Shown: positions 12,835 to 23,719, numbered from the stretch's first letter. The stretch: 64,000 bases of DNA from Symsagittifera roscoffensis (GCF_963678635.1 NC_087069.1:34803090-34867089), one strand, 5' to 3'. The notes: generated from the sequence alone by a model not told the origin. Numbers and translations: made by a program.

Positions 12835-13072
12835 TCTTCCTTTCGTTACTTGGTCCCTTCGATTTACTCGTGGAGCTCGTGATGGTCACGTCTATGCCTC
12901 GAAACCATAAACTGGCTGTCAGGTGACTTATTATTGGGTGGTCATCCCCTTTTGTCGGACTGAACTTCAGCTGCCTGGCGAGATTCGAGATCTCAAGTAA
13001 GAGGACCTCATCCAGTACAATGAGTATGTCTGCTAATTCATAAAATCCCCTCAACGCATGGGACACGTCCGC

Positions 13073-14001
13073 CTACGCCGCCGCCAGTTCTGACTTCCGA
13101 AGTCTCAAGTTCGTGGTTCCAGCTCTCGATTGGGAGCTGCCATCAGGATCCGTCATGCGTTCCCTTCGGCTATTACAATCAAAATAGCATACACAAACTG
13201 CAGAGCAGGGGGCTTGCTCGCGTATCCTGGGGACGTCGTGAATACCACTTTCGTCTTGGGTCCAAATCGCGAACTGAAGTTTTCCTGTACCTCGTTCATC
13301 GCGGCAAACAACGTCCGGATAGCCTCCCATATTTTCTTTGGCGTAGGCTCATCCCCTTTCAGCTGCTCTAGAAGCCCAGCCGCATGCAGGTTATCGTTCA
13401 TTCCCGCGAACAGCAGCAGCTCTGGTTCGCAGGGCATCTCTGACTTTATCGCCACCACCAAGGTCAACATCTGGTTCAATTCTGCACCTGGCAGCGAGTA
13501 TACTAGAGTTTCTGGCCAGAACAACTTGGGAGACGTTCCTTCGAAGTCCGATCCCGTCACGATGATCAGTCTCGCGGCTGCTGGATCCGCTCTGTCATAC
13601 ACTGCCAGTTTCTTGGCCAATTGAGCATTGCCACAGGATTCCCCATATCTTGGGTCGTCTGCCAATCTCGCACCCTCGTAAGCGGCGTCTGGCAATTCCA
13701 TCTCCTTCGGATCCACTAGCTTGTCCACCACCCTCAACAGCGCCGGGGTTGCCAATCTGATTCTGGCGATACTTGCTCTGTGCTTAGGGGGCTCCACTAT
13801 GAGTCCCGGACTCCCCGGCAACTTGAGAGGTCTGTAATTTATCGGTCCCATGACTGATCTCATGAGAATCCCGGTCAGATCAGCCGTCTTCATCATTCTT
13901 GCTCTTGAGAAATGCGTCTCGTGGGCCTTTAGCCAGTCTACGCACTGGTGCCGACTCAAATCCTCGTGTGACACATGCTTGAGCCCCAGGACTTCTGCCA
14001 A
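13073..14001 (-). pseudogene. B2 ORF2, second SGNH-like domain
   Basis: The 282-codon piece 14,001-13,153 and a short continuation carry I-I-V-T-G-S-D-F (near 13,560), L-F-A-G-M-N-D-N-L (near 13,400) and T-S-P-G-Y-A-S-K-P-P-A-L-Q-F-V-Y. A-inner has V-A-G-S-D-Y and V-V-A-G-S-N-D-H-L in the same places, and B1 has the same pair. The G-x-N-D block preceded by hydrophobic strand residues resembles block III of SGNH hydrolases. The first block is G-S-D rather than G-D-S, so enzyme activity is doubtful. Calling it SGNH-like is inference. Confidence 0.6.
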
Positions 14002-14022
14002 CTCCTGTCTGCACTCCAGATC

Positions 14023-15060
14023 CTATAGTTCCAACTCCTTTACTTTCTCCAGATATTGCGTCCGGCTTGCCTCTGCTGGCTTCTCCACTCTCTTATTCTC
14101 TACCACTACCACTGAGCACAACACTGAACTTTGGGGCGTTGATGACTCCGCTTCTTCAGCTTCCATTGGCGTGGAACCCGGTAATCTAGTCCGGTTGCTT
14201 CTCGAGCTGTCTCTTGAGTTGACTCCCGCTCCCAAGCGACTGGACAGGGGTCTTGTGGCAAGGAAAGGGGGATTTAGGGGTAGACCGAATGTGAATCGGG
14301 CCGTCTCAAGCAGGTCTGCCTCCAACTCATTTATGTGCCTCTGGAAGACGTCATTCAACCACACCACGCCCCTACGCTTGTCGAAGTGGATTCCATCTGA
14401 GGACGCATCATCTGGGAAGGATCGCTCCATCTGGTCGGCTACGTCCAACAATCTGACGGGGAGGACACTCCTTTGATGTATCTGCCTGATTATCTCGTTC
14501 AGGACCCGCACTTTCTCGTTCATTTCCATCGCGTGTTGGTCAGCCATCATGTAATAAGGGATGGTGCAAACTGTGAGTATGGCGGGGTCCATCTCAATCC
14601 GCAACTCCTCCAGGATGCAGCTCATTTTGTCGTGTAGCCTCATGACTTTCCTTAATTCCCCTCTGGACGCGTCATTGGTCCCCATCATTAGAATCACTGT
14701 ATATATCTTGGCCATCCCTACCATCTCGAGTGATGCCAACATCTGTGGCGTTGCCGCTCCAGAGAAACTCAAGACTCCAGTCTGCCAGTGCGACTGGATT
14801 CGGGTCAGCACCCGTACCAGGCTGCTCTACAATCAGGTGAACTGCACCCTCCGGTATTCGCGGCTGTGTGTAGTATTCAGCCCAAGACGCGTCATGAAAA
14901 CAATCCCTTCTCACCCGCTGCGCCACGTTCCAGTCCATGCGGTTGTGCCTGTGGTATCTGCCCTCCGTGTTTTTCTTGTAGCTTGCGATCACCACGCTCC
15001 TGATCGATTGCTCTCTCCAAGTTGGGGGCACCTCGGCTCTAGCTGGACTTTCACGACTTC
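14023..15060 (-). pseudogene. B2 ORF2, first SGNH/GDSL hydrolase domain, frameshifted at the nucleophile
   Basis: The minus-strand piece 14,811-14,023 has M-M-G-T-N-D (block III of SGNH hydrolases), then L-T-V-C-T-I-P, and near its end S-D-G-I-H-F-D with the Asp-x-x-His pair of block V. The first block is cut by a frameshift: A-V-H-L-I-V is read in the upstream frame (15,031-14,672), while the sequence after it continues in the other frame, a two-base loss at the expected GDS codons near 14,840. SGNH hydrolases are esterases or lipases using a Ser-Asp-His set; this copy cannot be active. Confidence 0.72.
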
Positions 15061-15064
15061 TCAG

Positions 15065-15743
15065 CTATAGCCTCTCATGTAACTCCTTAAGACGCAACGA
15101 GCTCCCGCTCACCTGACTGCTGGTCGGGGTTGAGCTCGGTGTGTATCCCGGCAGTGCCACGTCCATCAACGGGCGCATCGGTTGCGTCTCCGAACCGCAC
15201 AGGGAGGACACTGATTCGGTTGGTATCCATACTTCCAGCCCATCGTTAAGGTGTTCTTGAGCCGCGCGGTCTAAGTTGAATTGTCCCTTCGACCTGGGAG
15301 CCTCATCCACCTCCATACGCGACTCCGGCCTTGAGCTTGCAACAGCTCGCTCCGTCGTCCGGGTTTCCTTTTCCTTTTCTTGATCGAGCTCTCGTTGTCG
15401 CCGCTGGATCCTTTCAAGTTCCGACTTCAACTGCTCGCAATTCGCCGCGGTTCTCTCGCACCCTCTATTCTTGCTGGTATTCTGCTCTCAACATCTCAAG
15501 GTCACGACGCGCCTGGTCCCTCTCAAGGATCGCCTGGTCCCTTTCCAGATTCGCTTGATTTCTCTCGAGCTTCGCGCTGTCCCGGTCAAGATTCGCCGTG
15601 TTCCTCTCCCTCTGCGCCCTCTCAAGTTCCCTCTTCAAGTTGCTGAGATCAGGATACGTCTCTTCCGTTTGCTGGGCTCTCGTCATAGAAGATGACTTGC
15701 TCGTGGACTGGCTAGCTGATCTTGCTGACGGTCTGACCGGCAA
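15065..15743 (-). pseudogene. B2 ORF2, coiled-coil region
   Basis: The pieces 15,743-15,465 and 15,430-15,065 have repeated E-R-D-Q-A and L-E-R-N/D-Q-A-N-L heptad-like units, rich in Glu, Arg, Asp, Gln and Leu. This is a long coiled coil between the N-terminal domain and the SGNH domain. A-inner has a shorter, different coiled coil at the same place (about 40,000-39,840), so the property is kept while the sequence is not. Confidence 0.65.
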
Positions 15744-15811
15744 TGGGAATTCTCCCGCGCCGTACTCAGTGTTGTTGCTTCAGCCAGGATTCCTCGCCAA
15801 GTCGAATCCTC

Positions 15812-16111
15812 TCACCCCCCACCCACGTTCCAGGATAGCCATCTCGTCTGTTCCTGATTGGATATACCTTCCCTGGTGTAGCCGACCATCAAGACAGCTT
15901 CGGTAGCGGACTCCCTGCACTCACCTTGCTCCTCTAATTGCAGGATGGCATTCAACATCACTGCCATCCTCTCGTGCACTTGGGTGTAGTCCAGGTCCCT
16001 CAAGCGTCTGTACAACTCATCGAGCGCAGGCCTCTTTAGCGCCGCAGGCATGAATTTCCAAAATCGATCTGCCATTTTTACAATTTCTATATTATCTCGC
16101 GCACCAACCAA
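15812..16111 (-). pseudogene. B2 ORF2, N-terminal helical domain
   Basis: The piece holds F-M-P-A-A-L-K-R, L-D-E-L-Y-R-R-L, M-L-N-A-I-L-Q-L and T-E-A-V-L-M-V-G-Y. The A copies have F-L-S-A-S-L-G-A-T-L-D-E-I-Y-Q-R-L, A-L-L-N-A-L and T-E-V-V-L-M-L-A-F at the same positions from their first Met, so this is the true start of ORF2 in family B. The likely start is the Met before A-D-R-F-W-K at about 16,075. About 80 residues, predicted by eye to be helical, of unknown function. Confidence 0.65.
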
Positions 16112-16544
16112 CTCGAGGATTACCGTACCAACTTGAGTGTTACCGTACCAACTTGAGTACTTGAGAAATCTCTTCCGAATGTTGCTGATCGTGAACTTTG
16201 TTCAAGACCTTCTATTCTCTTTTCAATGAGTGTGTTTGGGTCGTCAATTTCGATTTAATCAAATCAATCTGAAAGTAAAATCCACTTTTTAGACTAAGGT
16301 GTCATGTTCCTAACCTAAATCCCCCATTATTGTAGTTAAAACCTTATCCCTCCATCTGTTTTACTAAAATAATTAAATTTAAGAGCAAGCAGATTCATTT
16401 AATGTTTTAGCACCGTCATATCTTAAATAACAATTGTCATGCCAATCTTGTTAAAATCCACCTACCTGCCCCGAGGTCCCCATGTTCCCTTACTCAAGGT
16501 CCACATGTACCCCCAACTCAAGACCTCCATTGTCCACCCGTAGC
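16112..16544. other. B2 gap between Pol and ORF2
   Basis: AT-rich spacer of about 430 bp with no gene seen. It matches the gaps at 3,449-3,914 and 40,491-40,932. Confidence 0.6.
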
Positions 16545-17134
16545 TCAGGCGATACTCAAGTAGTATTTCTTGTGTAGGTGTACCATTATCTCCGTTTCCG
16601 CGAAGACCACTTGTAGGATGGCATATAACTCTCTTGGGCTCAACTTGCCCCTGTTTGTGTCATAAACAGGCATCGAGACCTCCATTATCCCTCTTTCAAC
16701 CATGAAATCCCTCAGTCTCGTTAGTGCTAACATTACGTGCTCGGGATCTATCGTATTCCTTTCATTGACCCTAGTCACTAGAAAGCACAGGTATTTGCCC
16801 GGGACTTGTGCCACCGATGGAGGAAGCGCAGCCATTCCTCCCAGCCCCGGTCTCTGTCTGAATAGAAACTCCATGTTCTGGTATTCTCTTTTGAAGTCGG
16901 CCTCCAGTCACGATTTGAAGCTCATGTCCGCCGTTATACAGATGACAGAATGAAGTCGCTGTCCGTCATCAGGATGTTCTCCGAGTATTCATTGGGGATT
17001 TCAAATTTAGTTTTGAAATTTCGTCCTATGGAAGGTTCGGCTTCTTCCTCGTCCAGTTCTAGCCAGTTGGTCTCTCTTACTTCCCTGAGTTTCTTCATCA
17101 TCAAATTTTTGGTGTGGGTAAGTCCTACCCCCAC
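16545..17134 (-). pseudogene. B2 macro-like domain of Pol
   Basis: Pieces 17,134-16,934 and 16,874-16,545 form the C-terminal domain of ORF1. The first begins G-V-G-L-T-H-T-K-N-L and has T-D-S-D-F-I-L. The second has R-Q-R-P-G-L-G-G, P-G-K-Y-L-C-F-L-V-T-R, L-T-R-L-R-D-F and V-S-M-P-V-Y-D-T-N-R-G-K-L, ending Y-Y-L-S-I-A. The 59 bp between them have lost codons present in A-inner (A-x-x-A-D-V-S-F-K-T). The second piece is the best-kept B version of the domain. Upstream, at about 17,135, the strand of the coding sequence flips. Confidence 0.7.
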
Positions 17135-17135
17135 T

Positions 17136-17996
17136 CCCCGGACAAAAATATTTCATCCCCGAACATGGAAGAAGTCGAGTATCTACTGGTAGAGCCAGCA
17201 TGTGAGGTGAACGAGAAAGGCACCAGAGAAAGGAATGACGGCAACAAGGATGTGAGTATGGATAATAACGAGAAAATAGAGGTAGATTCGGAAGAATGAT
17301 CTTTCGCAGAGGAAGATTGGAATGATCCGGAGCAGAACGAGGTACCAAAGTGGACAGAACCAGACTTGCCGATGATCACAGACACAAGAAAAGGCGATCG
17401 CAAACGGACAGGCATGAGGTACAACAGGTATGGTGACGGCTTCTTGATTGACAAGATACAACGCGATGAGATAGGCGAGGAGCTGTTGAACGTGGGCGAG
17501 CTGGTAGCCGATGAAGAGTGCAAGATCATCAACGACAGTGAGCATTCCTTGCAAGAGGACTACTCCGTATCAGAACGAGAAGTAGACCTGGAACAAAGCG
17601 AGATAGAAAGAAGGGAAAATACAAAACTGATGATACTGGAATGGATGCAGAACCTTGAGACTGACGAGAAGGAAGCGCAGAATATCCAGCAAGTAGACGA
17701 TTCAGCAAGGAAACATGTGAAAACGGGAAATCCACTATTTGGCTGGACAGCCACTGATCGGCCACTGGAAATACCACCGGATAACTTGAACCCAGCACCA
17801 TCGACGGGGACGTCGATGAAAAATTTTGTCCAGGGACGTCGATAAAATTTTTTGTCCTTACCCACACCGAAAATTTGATGATAAAGAAACTCAGGGAAGT
17901 AAGAGAGACCAACGGGCTAGAACTGGGCGACGAAGAAGCCGAACCTACCATAGGACGAAATTTCAAAACGAAATTTGAATCCCCAATGAATTTCAA
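17136..17996 (+). pseudogene. Inverted Pol fragment in B2 (integrase tail to start of macro-like domain)
   Basis: Here the coding strand is plus, opposite to the rest of B2. The sequence starts with the integrase tail (E-Y-L-L-V-E-P-A-C-E-V-N-E-K-G-T-R near 17,170), runs through the linker (open 17,366-17,845, 159 codons) with L-E-W-M-Q-N-L and G-W-T-A-T-D, and ends with I-K-K-L-R-E-V and F-K-T-K-F-E near 17,985. That last stretch duplicates 16,995-17,134 in inverted form, so the arms of about 135 bp could fold back on each other around a 720 bp loop. The joins to gag (about 17,997-18,008) and to the macro-like domain (about 17,135) mark a rearrangement that removed protease, RT, RNase H and the integrase core. 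Confidence 0.78.
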
Positions 17997-17999
17997 ATG

Positions 18000-20003
18000 T
18001 TGGGGGCAGAAGAAACATCTCGCACCTATCTTGATGATCAAGCCACTATAGAACTCGTGTTCTTCTATCTGGCTCATATCTTCCTCATCGGTTGCATATC
18101 CCAGACTCTTCATACCCTGTTTGTATGTTGTGCAATCCGCCACGTGATAATCAGCAGACCCGCAGTTTGCGCATGATCTACGTTTGCCGATGTCATCTCT
18201 AGGCTTGTACCACGACGACCTTTGTGGTTGACTGTTCCTTGCATGTTCCTGTTATCCGAATATGAGTATTTCTTGGGTTTCATTAGCTTGTACTCTCTTG
18301 AATTCTGTCTCATCTCTTCTGGAGTCGGTGCGCTATCTGTCGACAGTGTGTAGTACGTTGCTAACATTGTTCTCAAGTCGTCACTTTTCACCCCATCGAT
18401 GAACTTCGAGGCGATGCTAAAGTTCCTTCTGTTTATTGACTCTTCAGGATCACTCCTTTGTCTCAAGCTCTCGAGATCATCTAGGAACCGATCAATCGAT
18501 TTATCGTCCCTTTGCCTTCTTTTCTCGAATCTCATCTTCGCTTGGTGACCCTTCATGCCTGACCCGAATCGATTCGACACTATCTCGAAGATCAACGCCG
18601 TGCCTTCTAAGTTACTGAGTATCGCTGTGCAGGCTTGTCTCTCGTCCTGTCCAAATGTAGTCTCATGACTTCTACCCAAGTATCGATGCATCCGTCTGAG
18701 TCATCCTTAAATTCTTTCGGCTTCTTGAAGGTTTTCTTGGATTTGCCACCTCCTCTATCACTCGATTCAGTGTTTCTCGTAGCGAACACTTCTAATGTTC
18801 TATTCATCATTTCCCAGGTGCTAGCCCACGTCATGGCATCAGGCCCCGCATTATTGTAGGTCGTGGAATCACCTGCACCACTCGTCGTATTTGCGGTTCC
18901 ACTTTTCATAATTGTCTTGCCCCCCCCGGTGCTGTGCTCGCTGCATCCCAGGGTAATGGTAACGGTGTTGACTGCCGTTTGTTCCGTTGTGGTTCCACGA
19001 AATCAACTCCGTTACCTTGCGTTCGATCCGTTACCGGCCTGTCTTGTGATGTAGAGTTTCTCAAGATGGCATCTAGCTTTGTCTGTATGGCACATGAGCT
19101 CTCAGCCTGGTCCCTTCTCATTGTGTCCATTCTCGTTTCCAGACTCCCCAATTGACTGTTCACATCGTCATACCGTTGCTTCATCTCTTGCATGTCTTTT
19201 TTGTTGTTCTTATCTCGCTCTCCGTCAGTGGCCTCTACCTTGTCTGACATCTGCTGAAGCTTTTCCTCCGTCGCCCTCGCCAGATTGAAATAGTTGTCCA
19301 GGTACTCGTGTTTGTTGTATCTTAATTCTTTCTTAATCACCTATCTATCCTCCTCGCTGTGCTTTAGTTTCTTGTCGATCTGGTCTAACTTCGCCATCAA
19401 ATCGCCCAGCTCAAGAGGAGTTGTTGTTTCATGGTCAGCTTTTGCCATATTGTTGGCTGCTGCCCCCTGTTTTACCTGGTCATCGTCTTGGTTGGCCCCT
19501 GTCGTTATCGTGGAAACTGTTCCAAATGTTTTGCCTTTCTCAGCTTTCGGTTCTTCCGTCACTATGTCTCTCGATTTCATCCCGACCATCATTGCCATCC
19601 TTTCTGTAAATGACGTTCTTTTTACTTGAGACTCGTCCTTTACTGTTTCTGGCGTGTTGCTCGTCGTGTCCTCCACAGTGTCTATCGGTGAGAATTCCAT
19701 CGACTTTTGATTTTGTTCCTCTGCATTCGGCATCGGTGTTGACTCCATCGTCTTCTTCCCCACCTCATCAACACTCTGGTCTGGTGTTTCTAGGTCAATC
19801 TCAACGGCGGGTTCCGTTTGTTTCCCCTCCGCGCCCTCTTTTGTCTTGTTCTCTTTTGAAATTCTTGTGTTATCCATGCTCACTGAAAAATTCTTCCTTG
19901 TTATTCTTGGACCAACCGCTGTCACTTTTCGTTGCGACGAGTTATGTTTTGTCTTTGACTCCGTAGCTCTTTTTTCAGCTACCGGTACCCTGCTCCGTCT
20001 CAT
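18000..20003 (-). pseudogene. B2 gag
   Basis: The start is the ATG at 20,003-20,001 (M-R-R-S-R). A basic, Ser/Thr-rich N-terminus is followed by a coiled-coil segment (19,340-19,100), a capsid-like core (C-I-D-T-W-V-E-V-M-R-L-H near 18,680; F-E-K-R-R-Q-R-D-D; F-I-D-G-V-K-S-D-D-L), and the first CCHC knuckle C-A-N-C-G-S-A-D-Y-H-V-A-D-C near 18,170-18,130. The second knuckle stops after C-F-F-C near 18,010, where the inverted fragment begins. There is an in-frame TAG at 19,343-19,341, and frameshifts occur near 18,905, 18,660 and 18,180, so no intact protein is made. Confidence 0.82.
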
Positions 20004-20261
20004 GATTTTTATTTACAATTATACCTATTTACAATATTACTATTTACAAAATTCTATCCTAAGGATAAAATTTCTGATAATAAAAACTTTAAAAAAACAA
20101 CGTTCCTATTCCCTTTTAAGATTTATTAATTTTTTTTACTAATTCGTGATCCCAACAGAATCGGATCTATCGCAATTTAACGTTCTGACCAGTCCTATTG
20201 CTTTTGGTTTAGTTATTTCGACGTCTTAAGAACCTTTAGTACCATCACACCACTTTTTTGT
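20004..20261 (-). other. B2 leader next to gag
   Basis: AT-rich, 258 bp, no gene. It separates the gag start from the repeat arrays. Confidence 0.5.
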
Positions 20262-20495
20262 ACCGTCCTAAGACCTCCCGGTACTGTCCCAACACTTCTA
20301 TGTACTGTCCCAAGACTTCTCTGGTGCTGTCCCAAGACTTCTAGGTACTGTCCCAAGACTTCTAGGTACTGTCCGAAGACATCTAGGTACTGTCTCAAGA
20401 CTTTCTCGTACTGTCCCAAGATTTTCTGGTACTGTCTCAAGACTTTCTGGTACTGTCCCAAGACTTTCTGGTACTGTCCCAAGACTTTCTGGTTT
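20262..20495. repeat. 21-bp degenerate tandem array in the B2 leader
   Basis: About ten or eleven units of the form GGTACTGTCCCAAGACTTTCT, given here as GGTACTGTCC plus CAAGACTTTCT, with substitutions in each unit. The core CTGTCCCAAGACT is the same as in the adjoining 15-bp array. That suggests the shorter unit arose from the longer one by losing 6 bp. Confidence 0.85.
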
Positions 20496-21355
20496 TGTCC
20501 CAAGACTGCCTTGTCCAAAGAATGCCTGTCCCAAGACTGCCTGTCCCAAGACTGCCTGTCCCAATACTGCCTGTCCCAAGACTGCCTGTCCCAAGACTGC
20601 CTGTCCCAAGACTGCCTGTCCCAAGACTGCCTGTCCCAAGACTGCCTGTGCCAAGACTGCCTGTCACAAGACTACCTGTCCCAAGACTGCCTGTCCCAAG
20701 CCTGCCTGTCCCAAGACTACCTGTCCCATGACGGCCTGTCCCAAGACTGCCTGTCCCAAGACTGCCTGTCCCAAGACTGCCTGTCCCAAGACCGCCTGTC
20801 CCCAAGACTGCCTGTCCCAAGACTGCCTGTCCCAAGACTGCATATCCCAAGACTGCCTGTCCCAAGACTGCCTGTCCCAAGACTGCCTGTCCCAAGGCTG
20901 CCTGTCCCAAGACTGCCTGTCCCAAGACTGCCTGTCCCAAGACTGCCTGTCCCAAGACTGCCTGTCCCAAGACTGCCTGTCCCAAGACTGCCTATCCAAA
21001 GACTGCCTGTCCCAAGACTGCCTGTCCCAAGACTGCCTGTCCCAAGACTGCCTGTCCCAAGACTGCCTGTCCCAAGACTGCCTGTCCCAAGACTGCCTGT
21101 CCCAAGACTGCCTGTCCCATGACGGCCTGTCCCAAGACTGCCTGTCCCAAGACTGCCTGTCCCAATACTGCCTGTCCCAAGACTGCCTGTCCCAAGACCG
21201 CCTGTCCCAAGACTGCCTGTCCCAAGACTGCCTGTCCCAAGACTGCCTATCCCAAGACTGCCTGTCCCAAGACTGCCTGTCCCAAGACTGCCTGTCCCAA
21301 GACTGCCTGTCCTAAGACTGCCTGTCCCAAGACCGCCCGTCCCAAGACTGCCTTG
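20496..21355. repeat. 15-bp minisatellite, about 57 units
   Basis: The unit is CTGTCCCAAGACTGC. Most units are perfect; variants include single changes (accgcc, atactgcc, ctatcc) and one extra C near 20,803 that shifts the register. Because 15 is a multiple of three, all six frames stay open and give repeated pentapeptides such as S-Q-D-C-L or L-G-Q-A-V; these are not genes. The array lies in the leader of B2, between primer site and gag. Near-identity of units suggests recent expansion or homogenisation. Confidence 0.95.
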
Positions 21356-22251
21356 AACGACTGTACCTTGCACCACCACTTGAGCTCTAGTAAAAAAAAA
21401 TTTAAAAAATCCAATCTTACTGGCCAAAAGTTAGAATTACCAACCCCCTTGTGTTTATTTCTTTTAATATTTTGATGCAAGTTGAAGCCCAACTTGTTCT
21501 AGATGTCTTGTGATCACCTCTTTGTCCAAAACCGATTAAAACTTTCTTCACCAAAAGCGTCAAAATTTGAACAGAGAAAAAAAAAAAATTGATAAAAGCA
21601 AAAAATATATATATATATATATATATATATACCCACATAAAATTCAAGGGTGACTTGTATCAACCCTTTATCTGAACAACAACAAAAAAAATGTCTGGTA
21701 CCTGATTGCCACGCGTTCTCCTCCCCCCTGCTAGCGATCTTATAGGGTATCACAAAAAACTGTCTATGTCCGTTGCCCCCTCCCAATCCGACCAGGGTAC
21801 CTATCTTAATTCGATGTTAAATTTGGATATCCGCTTCTTATAATCAACGCGTGTAAGAATCTAATGTAACTAAATCGACCATGCCGATCAATTAGTTATT
21901 CTAGTGTGTCCCCCCTTTTTACACTTTACAACCACCAACCTCTAACCTAACCAGCCCCCCTTCTAACCTCCCCCCTCTTTATCCCACCTCTTAAGCCAAA
22001 AATTACCTTAAGCGCCGGGTGCTAAACCTCTCGAGAGAAAACCGTAGAACCTGTTTCCAGGCCTGCTTGAGTAAAAACGTTCCTCAAAACAGTGGGGTTT
22101 CGCTTATCCAATTTTACACTTATCTCCTATAATGTAATGTGGATTTTAACGATACCCGTTTGACCGACTTGAGAACACCCCCGTCCTCTCTTGTTGCTCT
22201 GATTCCGTGCTGGTTGTTTCCTTGACTTGTCCTGCACCTGATCACCAGCAC
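21356..22251 (-). other. B2 leader, unique part
   Basis: No gene is seen. The stretch holds A-rich runs, a perfect (AT)n microsatellite at about 21,605-21,631, and C-rich patches near 21,910-21,990. It is part of the long untranslated leader of B2. Confidence 0.55.
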
Positions 22252-22455
22252 CACTTTCCCACTTGGCTGGTCACCTGTTCCAGTCAAGTCTCCTAATGGT
22301 CCAGCTAAGTCCCTGTGAAGCACTTTCCCACCCGACTGGTCACCTGTTCCAGTCAAGTCTCCTAATGGTCCAGCTAATTCCCTGTGAACCACTTTCCTAC
22401 TCGACTGGTCACCTGTTCCAGTCACGTCTCTTAATGGTCCGGCTAAGTTGCAAGC
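22252..22455. repeat. 69-bp tandem repeat, about 2.8 units, in the B2 leader
   Basis: Units start with actttcc at 22,253, 22,322 and 22,391, exactly 69 bp apart. Each contains the blocks GACTGGTCACCTGTTCCAG (GGCTGG in the first) and CTCCTAATGGTCCAGCTAA, with a few substitutions. The third unit is incomplete. No function can be read from it. Confidence 0.9.
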
Positions 22456-22905
22456 TATCTGAAAACCCTTTACAACGCCCCACACTCGGGCACCTTTTCA
22501 GATTGCTGAAAGGATCGAAACGATCGGTCTTATAAAAAACAGTATGGGTATACTATTTAATTATTATAAAGGTTTGATCCAACTGATTTGGTGTCAAAGT
22601 CACTGTCATTTTTTGTTTTATAGTTTTTGTTCCTTTTTCTGTTCTTTTTTGGTTTTTGTTTCATTTTTTGCCCTTTGCTCGTTTTTTTTTGTCCCCCCTA
22701 GTTACCCCCCCCCCTTACTCGGTTAGCTAAGCCTCGTTCGGAGAGCGTACCAGGAAGTTTTCTCGAGTTTTCTTTAAAAGCTATCACGGTACAACCGGAA
22801 GGTTTACACGTTCCCGCTGAACAGTACCACCGGTACTCTAGAATGGGCATGTAGCCCGGAGCTGCGTCAAGTGGGTTCGACTCAGTAGTCACGATGTCGT
22901 AAAAA
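22456..22905 (-). other. B2 leader next to the primer site
   Basis: No gene is seen. It contains T-rich and C-rich runs (22,600-22,720) and passes into the primer-binding site. Confidence 0.5.
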
Positions 22906-22920
22906 CACCCAGGAGCGCCA
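22906..22920 (-). promoter_or_regulatory. B2 primer-binding site
   Basis: On the minus strand TGGCGCTCCTGGGTG starts 11 nt after the end of the 5' LTR. A site opening with TGG pairs with the CCA end of a tRNA, which primes minus-strand DNA. The same 15 bases occur at both A primer sites. The tRNA cannot be named from memory; its 3' end would read CACCCAGGAGCGCCA. Confidence 0.78.
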
Positions 22921-22931
22921 TTAAAACACTA

Positions 22932-23719
22932 TGTAACAGTCGCCTACTTCGGTCACATATGAGGCTTAAGAAGAATAGGCCCTATAACCATTGGCTCAAG
23001 AGTCAGGGACACTATCTCTCGTGTTTTTCTACTTCAAAACGGTCGGAGCCAATTCGGTTCGCTTGCGCCATGAGACTAAAAACCCGTTACAGCTTAAAGG
23101 CCACTACCAAAATACCCCCCCCCCCCCTCCCCCCACTCTAGAAAATAAGAACGTCCCCATACTTAGGTCTCAAAACACCCAAAATACGCGAACGCCGTTA
23201 AAAACAGGGTCGGAACAATCCGCACATTTAATTTTTATTAGACAGTGGAACTTTGATCCATTTCAGATGGATCAACCTAAAACTCTCCTTACCTCAACAT
23301 AACAATCATAAAACACACTCAAGAAAACTAAATTGGGTACTCACATACCAGCACACTCAAGAATTGGAGTAGCTAAATCGGTAAGCAACTTGAGAATTAA
23401 GTATGATAACTTGAGAGGTTTGTTACTAATTAATTTAAACAAGGGAAATAAATTTCGACTCAAGAATTGAAGTCTTTGTCTGAGCCACTAAGGGTTCACC
23501 CTGGTTCACCTCGAATAAACACGTTCTTCTTTCGCAATCGTTTCTTCTCCTATTTCAGGATAGGACGGCTCTACTCGCGTTTATTTTGTATCTGGAAACT
23601 GCGAATAGCAACTTCCCGCTGCTTTTTCAAGTACTTTCCCGCGATTATAAATCGGTCGTTCTGATCTTCGACAGGCTCAATTTGAATTTTTGAAACAATA
23701 AATTTCCTCCCAAAATTAC
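22932..23719 (-). repeat. B2 5' LTR, interrupted
   Basis: This matches 5,871-6,665 over most of its length and lacks about 30 bp present there near 6,415-6,445. On the minus strand it ends in GTTACA at 22,932. On the plus strand it stops after ccaaaattac at 23,719, where the A-outer LTR begins; in the other copy that sequence continues gtagttcata. The remaining roughly 100 bp of LTR should follow A-outer, beyond the window. Confidence 0.88.

Larger units (their letters stand above)
5871..23719 (-). mobile_element. B2: family B element, pol mostly lost, 5' LTR split by A-outer
   Basis: Direct LTR copies at 5,871-6,768 and 22,932-23,719 share ends and most of their sequence, differing by roughly 3% by eye plus one deletion of about 30 bp. 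In the minus orientation the order is 5' LTR, primer site (22,920-22,906), leader with minisatellites, gag remains (20,003-18,000), an inverted pol fragment, macro-like domain remains, ORF2 remains (16,111-7,176), polypurine tract and 3' LTR. Protease, RT, RNase H and the integrase core are absent. The rest of the 5' LTR should lie beyond 64,000, because A-outer interrupts it at 23,720. B2 itself sits in the integrase of B1. Confidence 0.88.

Noticed and set aside
17366..17845. A separate plus-strand gene of 159 codons
   Set aside because: The sequence matches the Pol region between integrase and macro-like domain (B1 4,836-4,500). It is an inverted fragment of the element.
20496..21355. Array of short regular repeats as a possible CRISPR
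   Set aside because: The units are contiguous 15-mers without spacers, in a eukaryotic retroelement leader.
20213..21492. Long open frames on both strands giving repeats such as LGQAV, SQDCL, PKTAC
   Set aside because: They are a direct result of a 15-bp tandem repeat without stop codons in any frame. They have no gene-like composition and no conservation.
21605..21631. (AT)n tract as a regulatory site
   Set aside because: A simple microsatellite with no supporting context.
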